This document shows positions 51,177-60,922 of a stretch of DNA of 64,000 nt, one piece after another. The first letter of the stretch is position 1. Each line of letters begins with the position of its first letter. The notes beneath the pieces are model-generated. The model saw nothing but the letters and a program-made list of their open reading frames with translations. It made no database searches and had not been told where the DNA came from. The stretch is from Ferruginibacter albus (GTDB lineage: Bacteria; Bacteroidota; Bacteroidia; Chitinophagales; Chitinophagaceae). The stretch lies in assembly GCF_020042285.1 (NCBI RefSeq), contig NZ_CP083388.1:2754001-2818000 (forward strand). Reading direction: 5' to 3'. The position numbers and the translations under genes were made by a program.

Positions 51177-53072
51177 ATGCCAAAGAGTAAAAAAAACAAG
51201 GCAACAAAACTGCCTGCTGCTAATGTTGCGCAACTAACTGCTGCAAACGAACCCAGGCAATGGGTGTTACTTACTGTTTTAGTAATAGTGCTGTTTGTTG
51301 CTTTTTCTCCTTCTCTTTCTGCTTACTATATTAACCTTGATGATCCCATTTTATTACTCGATAATAAAACGTTGAAAGTGTTTAGTACAAAATGGAGCTG
51401 GAATGCAGTGTGGCATATTTTTACAAATGAGTTTGGAGGAACGTTTATTCCGTTGGTCATTCTTTCGTATGCAGTAGAAATATTTTTTTTCGCTCCCGAT
51501 CCTTATGCTTCTCCATTTATATTTCACCTGGATAATGTGCTGTTACATATTGGCTGTGCAGTATTGGTATTTTTTATTCTTAAAAAGATGAATATAAATA
51601 AATGGGGTTCTTTCATAGGTGCGCTCCTATGGGGCATCAATCCTATGAAGGTAGACTCCGTTTCATGGGTTACAGAACGTAAAGATCTGTTATATGGATT
51701 CTTTTTTTTATTGTCGTTGCTTACTTACATTCAATACATCAGGGTAGATAAAAGCAAAACAAAATGGTACTTACTTACAATATTCTTTTCTTTATTCTCT
51801 TACTTATCTAAAACACAGGCAGTAACACTACCGCTCTGTATGATAGCAATAGACTTTTATTTTAAACGGGAACATTGGCGTACACCTAGGTTACTCTTAC
51901 TTGAAAAATTACCATGGTGGTTCTTTTCAATTATGACAGGGGTTATCACCGTATCTTTTACACACACTTATCATGTTACAGGAACATGGGAAGCAGTGAT
52001 ACCATATACGTTTATACAAAAATTGGCAGTAGCCTGTTATACATATGCCTCTTACATCGTTAAGTTTATCTATCCATATCAATTAGCTTATTATCCTTTT
52101 CCGCAACAATTTCCGGTTATTGCCTATTTATGTTTGGCAATAGTCCCCTTAACATTGGCAGCAGTTATATGGATGGCAAGAAAAAATATAGTTATACTTA
52201 CAGGGTTCGCCTTGTTTACAGTAAATGTGATGCTCATGTTCAATATTCCTTTCGATGGTGCAGGGTATATGACAGGGCGGTTTACCTATATTGCTTATAT
52301 AGGTCTTATATTAATAGTAATACCCGCCTACCTGCAATGGAAGTATAAGAATAAAAAAATACTGCTGACTGCTTACATACTCTTGCTATTGTTTATAACG
52401 TATCGCCAGGGAAGTGTTTGGCAAAACACTGTTTCTTTTTGGAAATATAACATAAGTGAAAACAAAGATGATTATTATAATTATTTGGGGCTAGGATTAT
52501 ATTACCAGGACATTGCACAAAACAAATGGAAGGATCCTTTTGTGAATGCAAATGATCCGCAAATAAAACAACTGGCATTCCAAAATATAGAAACAGCAAG
52601 AATAAAAGATTCCCTTAATGGCGCCACAGACAGTTTTACTACAGCAAAAATATTAAATGCACATGGTGTGTCTTACACTATTTTAAACTCAAACAACGAA
52701 GCTATTGTTGATTTTAATAAAGCAATCGCCTTATCGCCGGGATTAAATGAAGCGTACGCAAATAGAGGATGGTGTTACTATCTTCAAAATAATTATGCAC
52801 TTGCTTGGGAAGATTATGCGCAGTATACCAAAATGGATACTACCAATGCTGTAATGTATTACATATATGCTATTTGTGCAGGGAATATGAATAAATTTTC
52901 AGAAGGATTGAACGGTATTAATAAAGCCATTTCTTTAAATAGTACCAATGCTGAGTATTACCATGTAAAGTCCAGGTTTTTTCACTTTTTAAATCAGCCG
53001 GATTCTATGCACATCTATGCGCAAAAAGCTAAAGAAATGGGTATTGATGTAGAACCAATGCTGTTTAAATAA
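51177..53072 (+). CDS. TMTC-like membrane protein with C-terminal TPR repeats
   Basis: The 631-aa protein has a Lys-rich cytoplasmic N-terminus, about ten hydrophobic spans (first at about 30-50, WVLLTVLVIVLFVAFSPSLS), an early luminal YINLDDP (candidate catalytic acid of GT-C enzymes) and the family landmark NPMKVDSVSWVTERKDLLYG near 160-180. Residues about 490-620 contain three tetratricopeptide-like units (IVDFNKAIALSPGLNEAYAN; GLNGINKAISLNSTNAEYYH). This matches bacterial relatives of eukaryotic TMTC O-mannosyltransferases (DUF1736 type). A role in protein glycosylation at the membrane is suggested by family, but the activity is unproven. It stands alone, divergent from the T9SS genes. 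Confidence 0.83.
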   Translation: MPKSKKNKATKLPAANVAQLTAANEPRQWVLLTVLVIVLFVAFSPSLSAYYINLDDPILLLDNKTLKVFSTKWSWNAVWHIFTNEFGGTFIPLVILSYAVEIFFFAPDPYASPFIFHLDNVLLHIGCAVLVFFILKKMNINKWGSFIGALLWGINPMKVDSVSWVTERKDLLYGFFFLLSLLTYIQYIRVDKSKTKWYLLTIFFSLFSYLSKTQAVTLPLCMIAIDFYFKREHWRTPRLLLLEKLPWWFFSIMTGVITVSFTHTYHVTGTWEAVIPYTFIQKLAVACYTYASYIVKFIYPYQLAYYPFPQQFPVIAYLCLAIVPLTLAAVIWMARKNIVILTGFALFTVNVMLMFNIPFDGAGYMTGRFTYIAYIGLILIVIPAYLQWKYKNKKILLTAYILLLLFITYRQGSVWQNTVSFWKYNISENKDDYYNYLGLGLYYQDIAQNKWKDPFVNANDPQIKQLAFQNIETARIKDSLNGATDSFTTAKILNAHGVSYTILNSNNEAIVDFNKAIALSPGLNEAYANRGWCYYLQNNYALAWEDYAQYTKMDTTNAVMYYIYAICAGNMNKFSEGLNGINKAISLNSTNAEYYHVKSRFFHFLNQPDSMHIYAQKAKEMGIDVEPMLFK

Positions 53073-53186
53073 CGCCCCGCATTAAATGATCTTGCAACAC
53101 AAAACACAAACTTGGATAGAAAAATTATTCATGGCATAGTTGAAGACACAGAAATTATAATCGTAGATATAAACGGAATAAATGAT

Positions 53187-54005
53187 TTAATTATCAAAGT
53201 ATTCGTTTTGTATTTTATCCTCGCATAATTGTGCTTTATTCAATAGTTGCTTTCCCTTATAATAAACAGAAAGGTTTCTATAAATATCAGGTGTATGCAC
53301 TGTAGATCTTTCTATTCCCTTTACAGAATATATTAATGCCGCCGAATCAAAACCATTAGCAAAACAGAAGGCAGCTTTCCTTATATCTGCTATGGACATT
53401 ACCTGTTTTTTCCAGCCACTTTGTAACCACACGGTTATACCATCCGGTTTGTTAGGGCTGTCCACCAGCGAATCGATTCTTTTAATCACATTCTCATCAA
53501 GGCCTTTCAACACGCCTGTTGCTGTTAATTCCGGAACTTGAGGGAACACTGATACTTTAAGATAGATAGCAGACAGTCCATCAAAATAAACAGGCTTATA
53601 TCCTGATGCAGCTTTATAAGAAAGAAAATAATTCCACCACCCGGGCTCTTCTATATAGGGAAACATCACAATATCCGGGTCAAAGTCGTCTAGTAGTTTT
53701 TTTATGCCGTTCTCCTCCATTACACTTGAATAGTAATTACTGAAAAAATCGTCGTCAATAAGTTCAAGACGTCCGTCAATAAAAACTTTAGTATTTGCCT
53801 TTGCCATAAGGTAACCACCAAAATTCAGATGATTCAATATCTTCCCTTTAATATTATTTTTTACAAGGAATGCAGTGGCTTCAACAGGTAGTTGATCTTT
53901 ATCTTCATTAAGCCCAAATCGATACGGTGAATTTCTAAAAATAGCATAGCCATCAGTAATACTTGTAATGCTAATAATGATAGCCATAAAAACAGTTGCA
54001 ATCAT
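53187..54005 (-). CDS. C-terminal part of a frameshifted membrane protein
   Basis: The frame begins at ATG 54005, but its upstream codons stay open back to the poly-A run at 54064-54072 and read NNQESTLTTVNFNKNTYRG, joining naturally to the protein encoded at 54028-55161. It contains the last membrane helix (MIATVFMAIIISITSITDGY) followed by a soluble domain with LNHLNFGGYLMAKANTKVFI then DGRLELIDDDFF, a landmark that normally follows the membrane spans of a single glycosyltransferase-like protein of about 650-700 aa. I therefore read it as the 3' half of one gene, broken by a one-base change or rescued by slippage. It has no ribosome site of its own that I can see. Confidence 0.75.
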   Translation of the reverse strand: MIATVFMAIIISITSITDGYAIFRNSPYRFGLNEDKDQLPVEATAFLVKNNIKGKILNHLNFGGYLMAKANTKVFIDGRLELIDDDFFSNYYSSVMEENGIKKLLDDFDPDIVMFPYIEEPGWWNYFLSYKAASGYKPVYFDGLSAIYLKVSVFPQVPELTATGVLKGLDENVIKRIDSLVDSPNKPDGITVWLQSGWKKQVMSIADIRKAAFCFANGFDSAALIYSVKGIERSTVHTPDIYRNLSVYYKGKQLLNKAQLCEDKIQNEYFDN

Positions 54006-54027
54006 TATTCCGCGATAAGTGTTTTTA

Positions 54028-55161
54028 TTAAAATTTACTGTTGTAAGCGTACTTTCCTGGTTGTTTTTTTTTCTTTTGTGATGATGATGTTTTTATTTTT
54101 TGCTTAGCTATTAATCGCAGCTCCAGCCAATTTGTTATGTAGCGGGTAGTTAAGGGTAAACATACCATTAAATAGTAACCGTAATTTTTTATACCCAGGT
54201 TTAGAATAAAAAGGTAAGCCGCCATCAACAATGTATCAGTATATTTTTTTTGTATTATTGAACGTAAAAGGCAAACAATAACAATTATGGCAGAAAGATG
54301 AATAAGTAATAATGGATTTGTAAAATAATACTTGCCCAATGCCTCTATTTCCTTTATAGAAAAAGGTGAGTGAAATTCCCCAATGTAAGACTTCGTCAAT
54401 CCATTGCCTGATATAAGTCCAAACTGTTTAAAAGGAAAAAGTAATCCGTCAACAAAATACGGGTTTATAAGAAAAGCCCCTAGTGCGAAACCGGAGAATA
54501 ATAAAAGCCTTTTTTCAATTTGTTTATTTTCAAAATAAAGTCCAACATTGTAAATACCTATAGTTACCAAACCCAGAATAGAAAGACTATGTGTATTTAC
54601 CCAAAACAACATTATTACAGGTAGAAAAAAAATGGATTTGTATTTGCCTTTTTTATACGATTCAAGCACCAGCATTATAAGGTTCAAATATATCCATGAA
54701 AAAACATGAGGTCTTATTTCAAATGTAAGCGGTTGCACAAAAAATAAAGCCATAAGAGCAAAAAGACATGCTTTAATGTATGCGGGAACAGTGGTTGAAT
54801 ATTTTGAAAATCGAAACCAGGTTAAAGCAATGGAAAAAGTAATTAACAATGCGTTTACAATAACCAAAACAGGCTGCCCCATTTTATACAGAAAAAACAC
54901 CAGCAATTGATACAACCATTGCATATCATAATTTGCATGTCCATCGGAACCGTAGCTAAAAGCATCCGTGTAAATAAATTTTTTGTTGTGCAGCATCCAC
55001 TCTGCAGACTTCAAATGAAAGCCAAGATCGAAACTGTATATCTTTACAAGCCCCATTATAAAAACCATTACCAACAGTGCAAATAGCGATATTGATCCAA
55101 TACCAAACTCAAACCTATTTTGAGTTTGCAAAACGCCGGATGTTGCAGAATTTTTATCCAT
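54028..55161 (-). CDS. N-terminal part of a frameshifted membrane protein (GT-C-like)
   Basis: I chose ATG 55161, not the longer start at 55260, because the latter lies inside the terminator of the upstream gene and a -7 promoter element TACTTTTG sits at 55179-55186. The 377-aa product has about nine hydrophobic spans, and an early loop HLKSAEWMLHNKKFIYTDAF followed by WLYQLL typical of GT-C-like or DUF2723-like proteins. It ends abruptly in SSSQKKKKQPGKYAYNSKF after the poly-A run at 54064-54072; removing one A continues the frame into the 272-aa downstream frame. It is likely one gene with 53187-54005. Confidence 0.75.
   Translation of the reverse strand: MDKNSATSGVLQTQNRFEFGIGSISLFALLVMVFIMGLVKIYSFDLGFHLKSAEWMLHNKKFIYTDAFSYGSDGHANYDMQWLYQLLVFFLYKMGQPVLVIVNALLITFSIALTWFRFSKYSTTVPAYIKACLFALMALFFVQPLTFEIRPHVFSWIYLNLIMLVLESYKKGKYKSIFFLPVIMLFWVNTHSLSILGLVTIGIYNVGLYFENKQIEKRLLLFSGFALGAFLINPYFVDGLLFPFKQFGLISGNGLTKSYIGEFHSPFSIKEIEALGKYYFTNPLLLIHLSAIIVIVCLLRSIIQKKYTDTLLMAAYLFILNLGIKNYGYYLMVCLPLTTRYITNWLELRLIAKQKIKTSSSQKKKKQPGKYAYNSKF
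54064..54072 (-). other. Nine-base homopolymer at frameshift junction
   Basis: On the coding (minus) strand AAAAG is followed by nine A residues. The upstream frame reads Lys codons here and stops 14 codons later; the frame one base on is open and leads into the conserved GGYL/FIDGR domain. This can be a real mutation, an assembly error, or transcriptional slippage. Confidence 0.75.
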
Positions 55162-55178
55162 ATTGTTATCGTAATTCG

Positions 55179-55186
55179 CAAAAGTA
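55179..55186 (-). promoter_or_regulatory. -7 promoter element TACTTTTG
   Basis: It matches TANNTTTG on the minus strand, 17 bases before ATG 55161. No TTTG is present 19 bases further upstream. Confidence 0.45.
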
Positions 55187-55234
55187 GTTTTTTTGAGAAG
55201 TTTTATTGTTAAGTAATCAGCATGTTTTGCTCCT

Positions 55235-55275
55235 AAAAATAAAAGGGTTTGTGTATACACAACCCTTTTATTTTT
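55235..55275 (-). terminator. Strong intrinsic terminator after the 300-aa gene
   Basis: AAAAATAAAAGGGTT (55235-55249) and AACCCTTTTATTTTT (55261-55275) pair perfectly, and GTGTA/TACAC extends the stem apart from one bulged base. It starts 17 bases past the stop at 55293 and is flanked by A/T tracts. Confidence 0.9.
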
Positions 55276-55292
55276 TACTACTTGTTACTTGA

Positions 55293-56195
55293 TCAACTTG
55301 ATTTAATTGTTGCATTCACTGTCACTGCCTGTCCTAATTTTACTTTAATATTATTCACTGTTGTTGACTGGTATCCATTGCCGGATATTGTTACAGAATG
55401 TGTGCCATGTATTACCGGCTTTAAACTAAAATTGCCTTGTGCATCTGTTATACACTGTATAATATTGCCCATCAATTGTACTGTTACGCCCGCAACAGGT
55501 TGTTTTGTGTCAGCATCTGTTACAGTACCTTTTATTTGAGTGGCCGAATGTGCAGGATCTAAAATTATTCTTGCATTGGTATAAGCCGAAACAAAATCAG
55601 AATTGGATGATCTGAAGTTTACAATCAATTTATCCAACTGCTCTTTTAGCTGGTTATCTATGATCTTAATTAATTCTTTTATGTTCTGCGTATGTGTTCC
55701 TTTTATTGCTTTTGCTGTACGGGGTTTTGCAATTGAATTGTTATACGCATCTATCGCCGATTGAAAGGTAGTTAACATTGCTGCAGTAATTCCATAGTCG
55801 GTTAATGAAGCCGCATTATCATTAGCTGCTTTGTAAATGTTTTGTATAGTGGGCGCTACCAGTTCGTCTTTTAAACGGAATAGATCAGTATAGCTAAAAT
55901 TAACCGACTGCTTTAATGTATTATTATTGTTGGCTGACGCAAAAGCAAATATAATGGCGCCTACATCCGTCGCATTTCGACAAAGGGCTTTCTTTGCTTC
56001 TGTTTTATCAATAGTAATACCCGTTATTACTTCACTCTCTAGTGAAATCGCGGTTATCAATGCGCTAATGTTTGCTTTGTAGCTGTTATACACTGTTTGA
56101 AAAGCCGGGTTAGTAGTGATGACATTAGCATTATCATCGCAAATTTTTTGTACGGAGTGATACATGTTGAGTTTTGTCTCCTGGCGTGCTTCCAT
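55293..56195 (-). CDS. Protein with C-terminal carboxypeptidase-regulatory-like domain
   Basis: The 300-aa protein has a helical N-terminal region (1-210) without recognised motifs and a C-terminal beta-sandwich (about 215-300: ATQIKGTVTDADTKQPVAGV, AQGNFSLKPVIHGTHSVTIS) of the CarboxypepD_reg-like type found in Bacteroidetes outer-membrane and secreted proteins. No signal peptide is visible at ATG 56195 (MEARQETKLNMYHSV), which is odd for this domain and suggests either a cytoplasmic variant or non-classical export. It is monocistronic with a strong terminator. Function unknown. Confidence 0.8.
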   Translation of the reverse strand: MEARQETKLNMYHSVQKICDDNANVITTNPAFQTVYNSYKANISALITAISLESEVITGITIDKTEAKKALCRNATDVGAIIFAFASANNNNTLKQSVNFSYTDLFRLKDELVAPTIQNIYKAANDNAASLTDYGITAAMLTTFQSAIDAYNNSIAKPRTAKAIKGTHTQNIKELIKIIDNQLKEQLDKLIVNFRSSNSDFVSAYTNARIILDPAHSATQIKGTVTDADTKQPVAGVTVQLMGNIIQCITDAQGNFSLKPVIHGTHSVTISGNGYQSTTVNNIKVKLGQAVTVNATIKSS

Positions 56196-56927
56196 GACGA
56201 ATTTTTTTTGAAGTTATTTGATAAGGTTTGTAACTATAAAAGACTGGTTTTCTTTAATGCAGTTGCAGGTTGCTGCGTAAAAGAAGTTGATGTTTGATAA
56301 TTAAATTTTAATTGCTTTGGTGGAGATGGTTTTTACTACAATGAAGATGGCGATTGTTTGAGTACAAGCACTCTTTACAAGATTCTGATTAACGATTGTT
56401 TTGCTGTAGAGGATATTTACAGTATTGTAAATACTACGTGTTTTTTGTTAGTTGATCATGCGTTCATATAAACTACTACTGTTTTACAGTAAGTAACAGT
56501 TGCTTCAACGCAAGCGGCATTTGTTGAAACGTAATGAGCGGTTGTTTTGGTGCAAATCATTGTTGTTTATTGGATTTTCGCACTGATCTCTTAAAAATAT
56601 AATTAATATCTTAAACCCTTTTAGGGACGCTTACTTAGTATCAAAATCTTTTTTGGTAACAATTCCTTAGCATTTTGTTTACATAGCTCTTTTATGTTTG
56701 CGCCTCGATTATCCCACGTGATACCCATACCTGTGATTTCTGAAACCTGCATTGCACCAAAAAATGCTGCTTGAAAATCTAACAGTACAAGTGAGTGACA
56801 CAAAGATGTTGATAGTAGTAATTCAGTTTGACTCAAAAAAATACTGGATACAAAGCTATCAGCAACAATTTTGTGTGATAAATAATAACCAACTGCTTTA
56901 TTAATTAAAGCGATTTTAATTAATTAA
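56196..56927. other. 732-bp intergenic region
   Basis: A minus-strand frame of 71 codons (56621-56836) is the only ORF of note and is not convincing. The rest includes a short dyad ATTTACAGTATTGTAAAT near 56409 and repeated CAAC/GTTG-rich stretches around 56500-56570. Promoters for the genes at 56195 (minus) and 56928 (plus) should be here; none matches the full consensus. Confidence 0.45.
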
Positions 56928-59918
56928 ATGAAGAAAATTTTTGCTTTACTCTTTTTATCGTTTTTAATAAGCGTTACTACCTTTAGCCAATGTCCTGTAT
57001 TAAGGGCCTCTTTGATCAATTCATGTTCCAGTGGTGCCGGGGAAGGCTTGAACGAGTATGTTGTATTTACTACTACTGTTGCTGCTCCGGTAAGCTCTTA
57101 CGATTATAAATATAGAAATACCGCTCCTACCAATAGTCCCACCGGGTTTTTAGTGGGTGCAAATGCGGGTGCTAAATCCGGTACAGGAACAGTTGCTACA
57201 TCGGGCGGTTGTACAATTGTTGAAATAACATCACCGAGCCAGGTTATCCCTGCCAACAGTACAGTGGTATATCTTTCTGCAGCATTTGATCAGAACTATG
57301 ACCTTTCAGGATTATGTACTACCGGAACTATCTATGTTGCTTATATTACTATTGGCACCAACGGTGCTGTATGGCCTACCAATGGCGTACAGGCAAACAG
57401 TGGCACCGGTGCAAGATATATGCAGCTTGCTTACCAGGGAACTGATTGCGATATCCATACTTATACTCCAAGCAGTTTAGTTGGTACAGATGGTGCAATG
57501 GTATGGTGGGATGCCGGAGTTACAGATGCAAGTGCTTATACCAATAACGGATGTACAACCCCTGTTCCTCCTACACCAACAACAACCATAACACCTTCTG
57601 CTATTGCTGCAGTATGTGCAGGCACTACTTCTACAACAATGGCATACACTGCTACCGGTAGCCCTGATGTATATAGTATTACATGGGATAATGCAGCTAT
57701 CACTGCAGGCTTTACAAATGTTACCAATGCAACACTTACAGCATCACCTCTTACGATAACAATACCGACAGGAGCAACAGCAGGAACATATACAGGAAGC
57801 TTAGTTGCTACTAATACATCTAACAGTACCAGCAGCACTGCACAAAATATCAGCGTAACTATTAATGCAGGTAGTAGTTCAAGCATTACATTAACTTCTG
57901 CAACAGGAACAAATACTCAGATCAAATGTGTTAATTCTGCTATTACAGATATAACCTATAGTATCACAGGAGGAACGCCATCTGTTACCGGTTTACCTCA
58001 AGGCGTTACAGGTAACTTTAATGCAGGTGTGTTTACTATAAGCGGAACACCAACAACAGCAGGCAGTTTTAACTATACACTTAGCTTAAGCGGTGCTTCC
58101 TGCGGAGGCACTTCTATTGCAGTGGGCAGCATAACAGTAAGTGATGCTCCGGCTGCTACTATTACTACATCAAAGGCTCCGGTACTTTGCCAAAATGATT
58201 CTGTAACATTATCTACCATAGAGTCAAGCAATGCAGGCAATGCATTACAATTTACAGGCAGCAGCAATCAATATGTTGATCCGCAGATACTGCCGAACTT
58301 CTATGATAATTTCACTTTTGAAATGTGGGTGAATCCTACTACCACTATTACTTTACAAACACAAAATACATCAGGTGCTTCGGGCACAAGCGGACAACAT
58401 TATGCATTGTTTCCTACATGGGGCGGTGGTAATGCCAATGGCGCCACTGATGCCGGTGCGGGAGTTTCTGTTGGAACCAATGGTATAGCTGTGTACGAAC
58501 ATGGCGCCGCTTACTTACCTGCATTATTAGTTTGGAATCATACAGTAACCGGTTGGACGCATATTGCCGTAGTATATACTAACAAGCAACCTTCCTTATA
58601 TGTAAATGGTGTTTTAGTAGCAACCGGCTTAACAAGTTTAAGAACGCATGTATATCCATCATTAGGTCACGGGCAGAATTTCTCCGGACAATATGGTGGC
58701 ATCGGCGGTGGTTATTACGGATCTTTTACCGGGCAAATAGATGAATTCAGATTATGGAAGACAGTTCGTACAGGTAATGAAATTGCAACTGATTATAACA
58801 AAAGCATAGCCTTACCAAACAGCGATCTGTTTGCATATTATAAATTTGATGAAGGTACAGGTACTACTACTGCAGATGCTTCCAGCAATGGCTTTACAGG
58901 AGCATTAACGAATGGACCTACCTGGGTTATACCATCGGGTGCTCCTTTAGGTGCATACAGTTATTTATGGACACCTAATGGAGAAACCACTTCCAGTATC
59001 ACAGTGCATTCAGCAGGAACTTATACAGTTACTGTAACCAATGCAGCAGGATGTTCTAAAACAATTTCACAAGTTGTACAAAACATAACTGCAGTTGAAA
59101 AAGATACTGCTTTGACAGGTTGTACAAGTGTTACTTACGGGCCTACTACTTATACTTCTTCTACCACTGTAAGGGATACAGTAAAAAGTACAGGCGGTTG
59201 TGACAGTGTTTACATTGTAGCTAGTATAACCATACAGGGAATAACACCTGTTTCAAAAGACTCTTCACTCAGTGGTTGCAACAGTGTTGATTATGGATTA
59301 AATACCTATACTTCTTCTACTAATTTTAAAGATACTATACGAAGTGTGGGAGGTTGTGATAGTGTATACATAAACGTTAGTATATCTGTTACTCCTTTTA
59401 ATGTAACAATAGCTGCTTCCAATAACCCGGCAGATAAAGGAAGTTCTGTAACGGTAATTGCCAGCGGCAATCCTAATACATTTACGGTTAGCAGTTGGGA
59501 ACCTGCCGCAGTCTTCACATCGCAAAGTGCATTGAACCAAACATTCACTGCAGATACTTCTATGCTGATAAAAGTGACAGCATCCTCCAATGGATGTGCT
59601 GACACAGCTACATTGGCATTAAAAGTTAATCCCGTTAATAATGCAGACGATTTTTATATCCCTGATGTATTCTCTCCTAATAATGATGGTAAGAACGATG
59701 TGTTCAGAGCATATGGCAGCAACATAAAAATAGGGCAAATGAAAATATACAATCAATGGGGTGAATTATTATTTGAAAGCAGGAATATTGAATTTGGCTG
59801 GGATGGAACTTACAGAGGAAGAACACAACCTGTAGGTGTATATGTATATGTTATCACTGCAACTATGAACAACGGCAAAACTATTAACAGTAAAGGATTT
59901 TTTAATTTAATAAGATAA
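56928..59918 (+). CDS. LamG-domain T9SS type B cargo protein
   Basis: The 996-aa protein has a signal peptide (KKIFALLFLSFLISVTTFS), an N-terminal beta module (about 22-210), Ig-like putative modules (about 215-410), a LamG/concanavalin-like module (about 440-640, with SNQYVDPQILPNFYDNFTFE and IDEFRLWKTVRTGNEI), two short repeats (TALTGCTSVTYGPTTYTSST and SSLSGCNSVDYGLNTYTSST) and a type B/CHU_C sorting domain (YIPDVFSPNNDGKNDVF to GFFNLIR). Its stop overlaps the start of the PorP/SprF gene by one base (TAATG). This order, type B substrate then PorP/SprF then OmpA, is typical; SprF-type proteins are needed for export of type B substrates. Confidence 0.93.
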   Translation: MKKIFALLFLSFLISVTTFSQCPVLRASLINSCSSGAGEGLNEYVVFTTTVAAPVSSYDYKYRNTAPTNSPTGFLVGANAGAKSGTGTVATSGGCTIVEITSPSQVIPANSTVVYLSAAFDQNYDLSGLCTTGTIYVAYITIGTNGAVWPTNGVQANSGTGARYMQLAYQGTDCDIHTYTPSSLVGTDGAMVWWDAGVTDASAYTNNGCTTPVPPTPTTTITPSAIAAVCAGTTSTTMAYTATGSPDVYSITWDNAAITAGFTNVTNATLTASPLTITIPTGATAGTYTGSLVATNTSNSTSSTAQNISVTINAGSSSSITLTSATGTNTQIKCVNSAITDITYSITGGTPSVTGLPQGVTGNFNAGVFTISGTPTTAGSFNYTLSLSGASCGGTSIAVGSITVSDAPAATITTSKAPVLCQNDSVTLSTIESSNAGNALQFTGSSNQYVDPQILPNFYDNFTFEMWVNPTTTITLQTQNTSGASGTSGQHYALFPTWGGGNANGATDAGAGVSVGTNGIAVYEHGAAYLPALLVWNHTVTGWTHIAVVYTNKQPSLYVNGVLVATGLTSLRTHVYPSLGHGQNFSGQYGGIGGGYYGSFTGQIDEFRLWKTVRTGNEIATDYNKSIALPNSDLFAYYKFDEGTGTTTADASSNGFTGALTNGPTWVIPSGAPLGAYSYLWTPNGETTSSITVHSAGTYTVTVTNAAGCSKTISQVVQNITAVEKDTALTGCTSVTYGPTTYTSSTTVRDTVKSTGGCDSVYIVASITIQGITPVSKDSSLSGCNSVDYGLNTYTSSTNFKDTIRSVGGCDSVYINVSISVTPFNVTIAASNNPADKGSSVTVIASGNPNTFTVSSWEPAAVFTSQSALNQTFTADTSMLIKVTASSNGCADTATLALKVNPVNNADDFYIPDVFSPNNDGKNDVFRAYGSNIKIGQMKIYNQWGELLFESRNIEFGWDGTYRGRTQPVGVYVYVITATMNNGKTINSKGFFNLIR

Positions 59919-60922
59919 TGCGGATAAAATTTAAAGTACTATTTTTTGTTGCGCTTTGCGTAAATGCAGTCAGCTCCTTTGCACAGGTGGATCCGCATTT
60001 TTCGCAATACTATGCGTTTCCTCTTTACCTCAATCCATCGCTTACAGGTGTGATGGATGGTGATTATCGTGCTACTGCTATTTATCGTAATCAATGGAGC
60101 AATATCGATAAGCCTTTTTCTACCATTGGTGTATCAGGCGATATGACCACTACTAAAAAAGTGAATATTGGTATCAGCGCATTCAATCAAACTGCAGGTA
60201 ATGGAGGCTATAATTATTTGAATGCAAATTTATCAGTTGCCTATACAGGTCTTCAATTTGATCAGGAAGGATATGAACACGTATCGATAGGTTTACAATT
60301 GGGAATGATCAACAGGAAATTTGATCCTACTAAAATGAAATTCGGAGATCAGTGGACACAGGGAATCGGGTTTGATCCATCCTCTCCTACTATTGATCAG
60401 TTTTCTATAACTTCTTCTGCATCCTTTACAGCAGGTGCAGGCGCTACTTTTTTTAATGCCGATCCAGGCAAAAAATTAAATAGCTATTTAGGATTTTCAG
60501 CTATGAACTTAACGCAGCCTACTGATCCTTTTTTATCAGGCGGTAAAACAAAACTACCCATTCGTTATACTGTTCACGGAGGATTAAGATACCAGATAAA
60601 TCCGAATGCAGCCATCATCCCAAATTTCATTTATATGGTACAGGGCAATGCGCAGGAAGTAGAGGCAGGCGCTTATTTACAATTAAAAACAAGTGAAATA
60701 AGCAATGTACTGGCAGGTGTTAATTATAGAGAATATGATGCCATTGCTCCTTATGCCGGATTATACTATAAGAACTTGTTGATCGGTTTAAGCTATGATA
60801 TCAATACTTCAACTCTTGGTAAGGCAGTAGCAAACACCAACAGCTTTGAACTTTCACTAACAGTTACCGGAAGAAGAAAAGAAAATATAAAAAATTACAA
60901 TTTCATATGCCCACGGCTTTAA
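59918..60922 (+). CDS. PorP/SprF family type IX secretion system membrane protein
   Basis: The 334-aa protein has a signal peptide (VLFFVALCVNAVSSFA), then QVDPHFSQYYAFPLYLNPSL, the family hallmark, followed by TAIYRNQWSN and amphipathic beta strands of an outer-membrane barrel. PorP/SprF proteins work with T9SS to export and anchor type B cargo. It is translationally coupled to the type B cargo gene before it and overlaps or abuts the OmpA gene after it, so all three probably act together. SprF-like function for the 996-aa neighbour is inferred. Confidence 0.93.
   Translation: MRIKFKVLFFVALCVNAVSSFAQVDPHFSQYYAFPLYLNPSLTGVMDGDYRATAIYRNQWSNIDKPFSTIGVSGDMTTTKKVNIGISAFNQTAGNGGYNYLNANLSVAYTGLQFDQEGYEHVSIGLQLGMINRKFDPTKMKFGDQWTQGIGFDPSSPTIDQFSITSSASFTAGAGATFFNADPGKKLNSYLGFSAMNLTQPTDPFLSGGKTKLPIRYTVHGGLRYQINPNAAIIPNFIYMVQGNAQEVEAGAYLQLKTSEISNVLAGVNYREYDAIAPYAGLYYKNLLIGLSYDINTSTLGKAVANTNSFELSLTVTGRRKENIKNYNFICPRL

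Noticed and set aside
55162..55260. Longer start for the N-terminal half of the split membrane protein
   Set aside because: It begins inside the terminator stem of the upstream gene and would include its loop as coding sequence.
56621..56836. 71-codon minus-strand ORF
   Set aside because: No recognised family, no ribosome site or promoter, and composition like the surrounding spacer; it may be a decayed fragment but is not supported.
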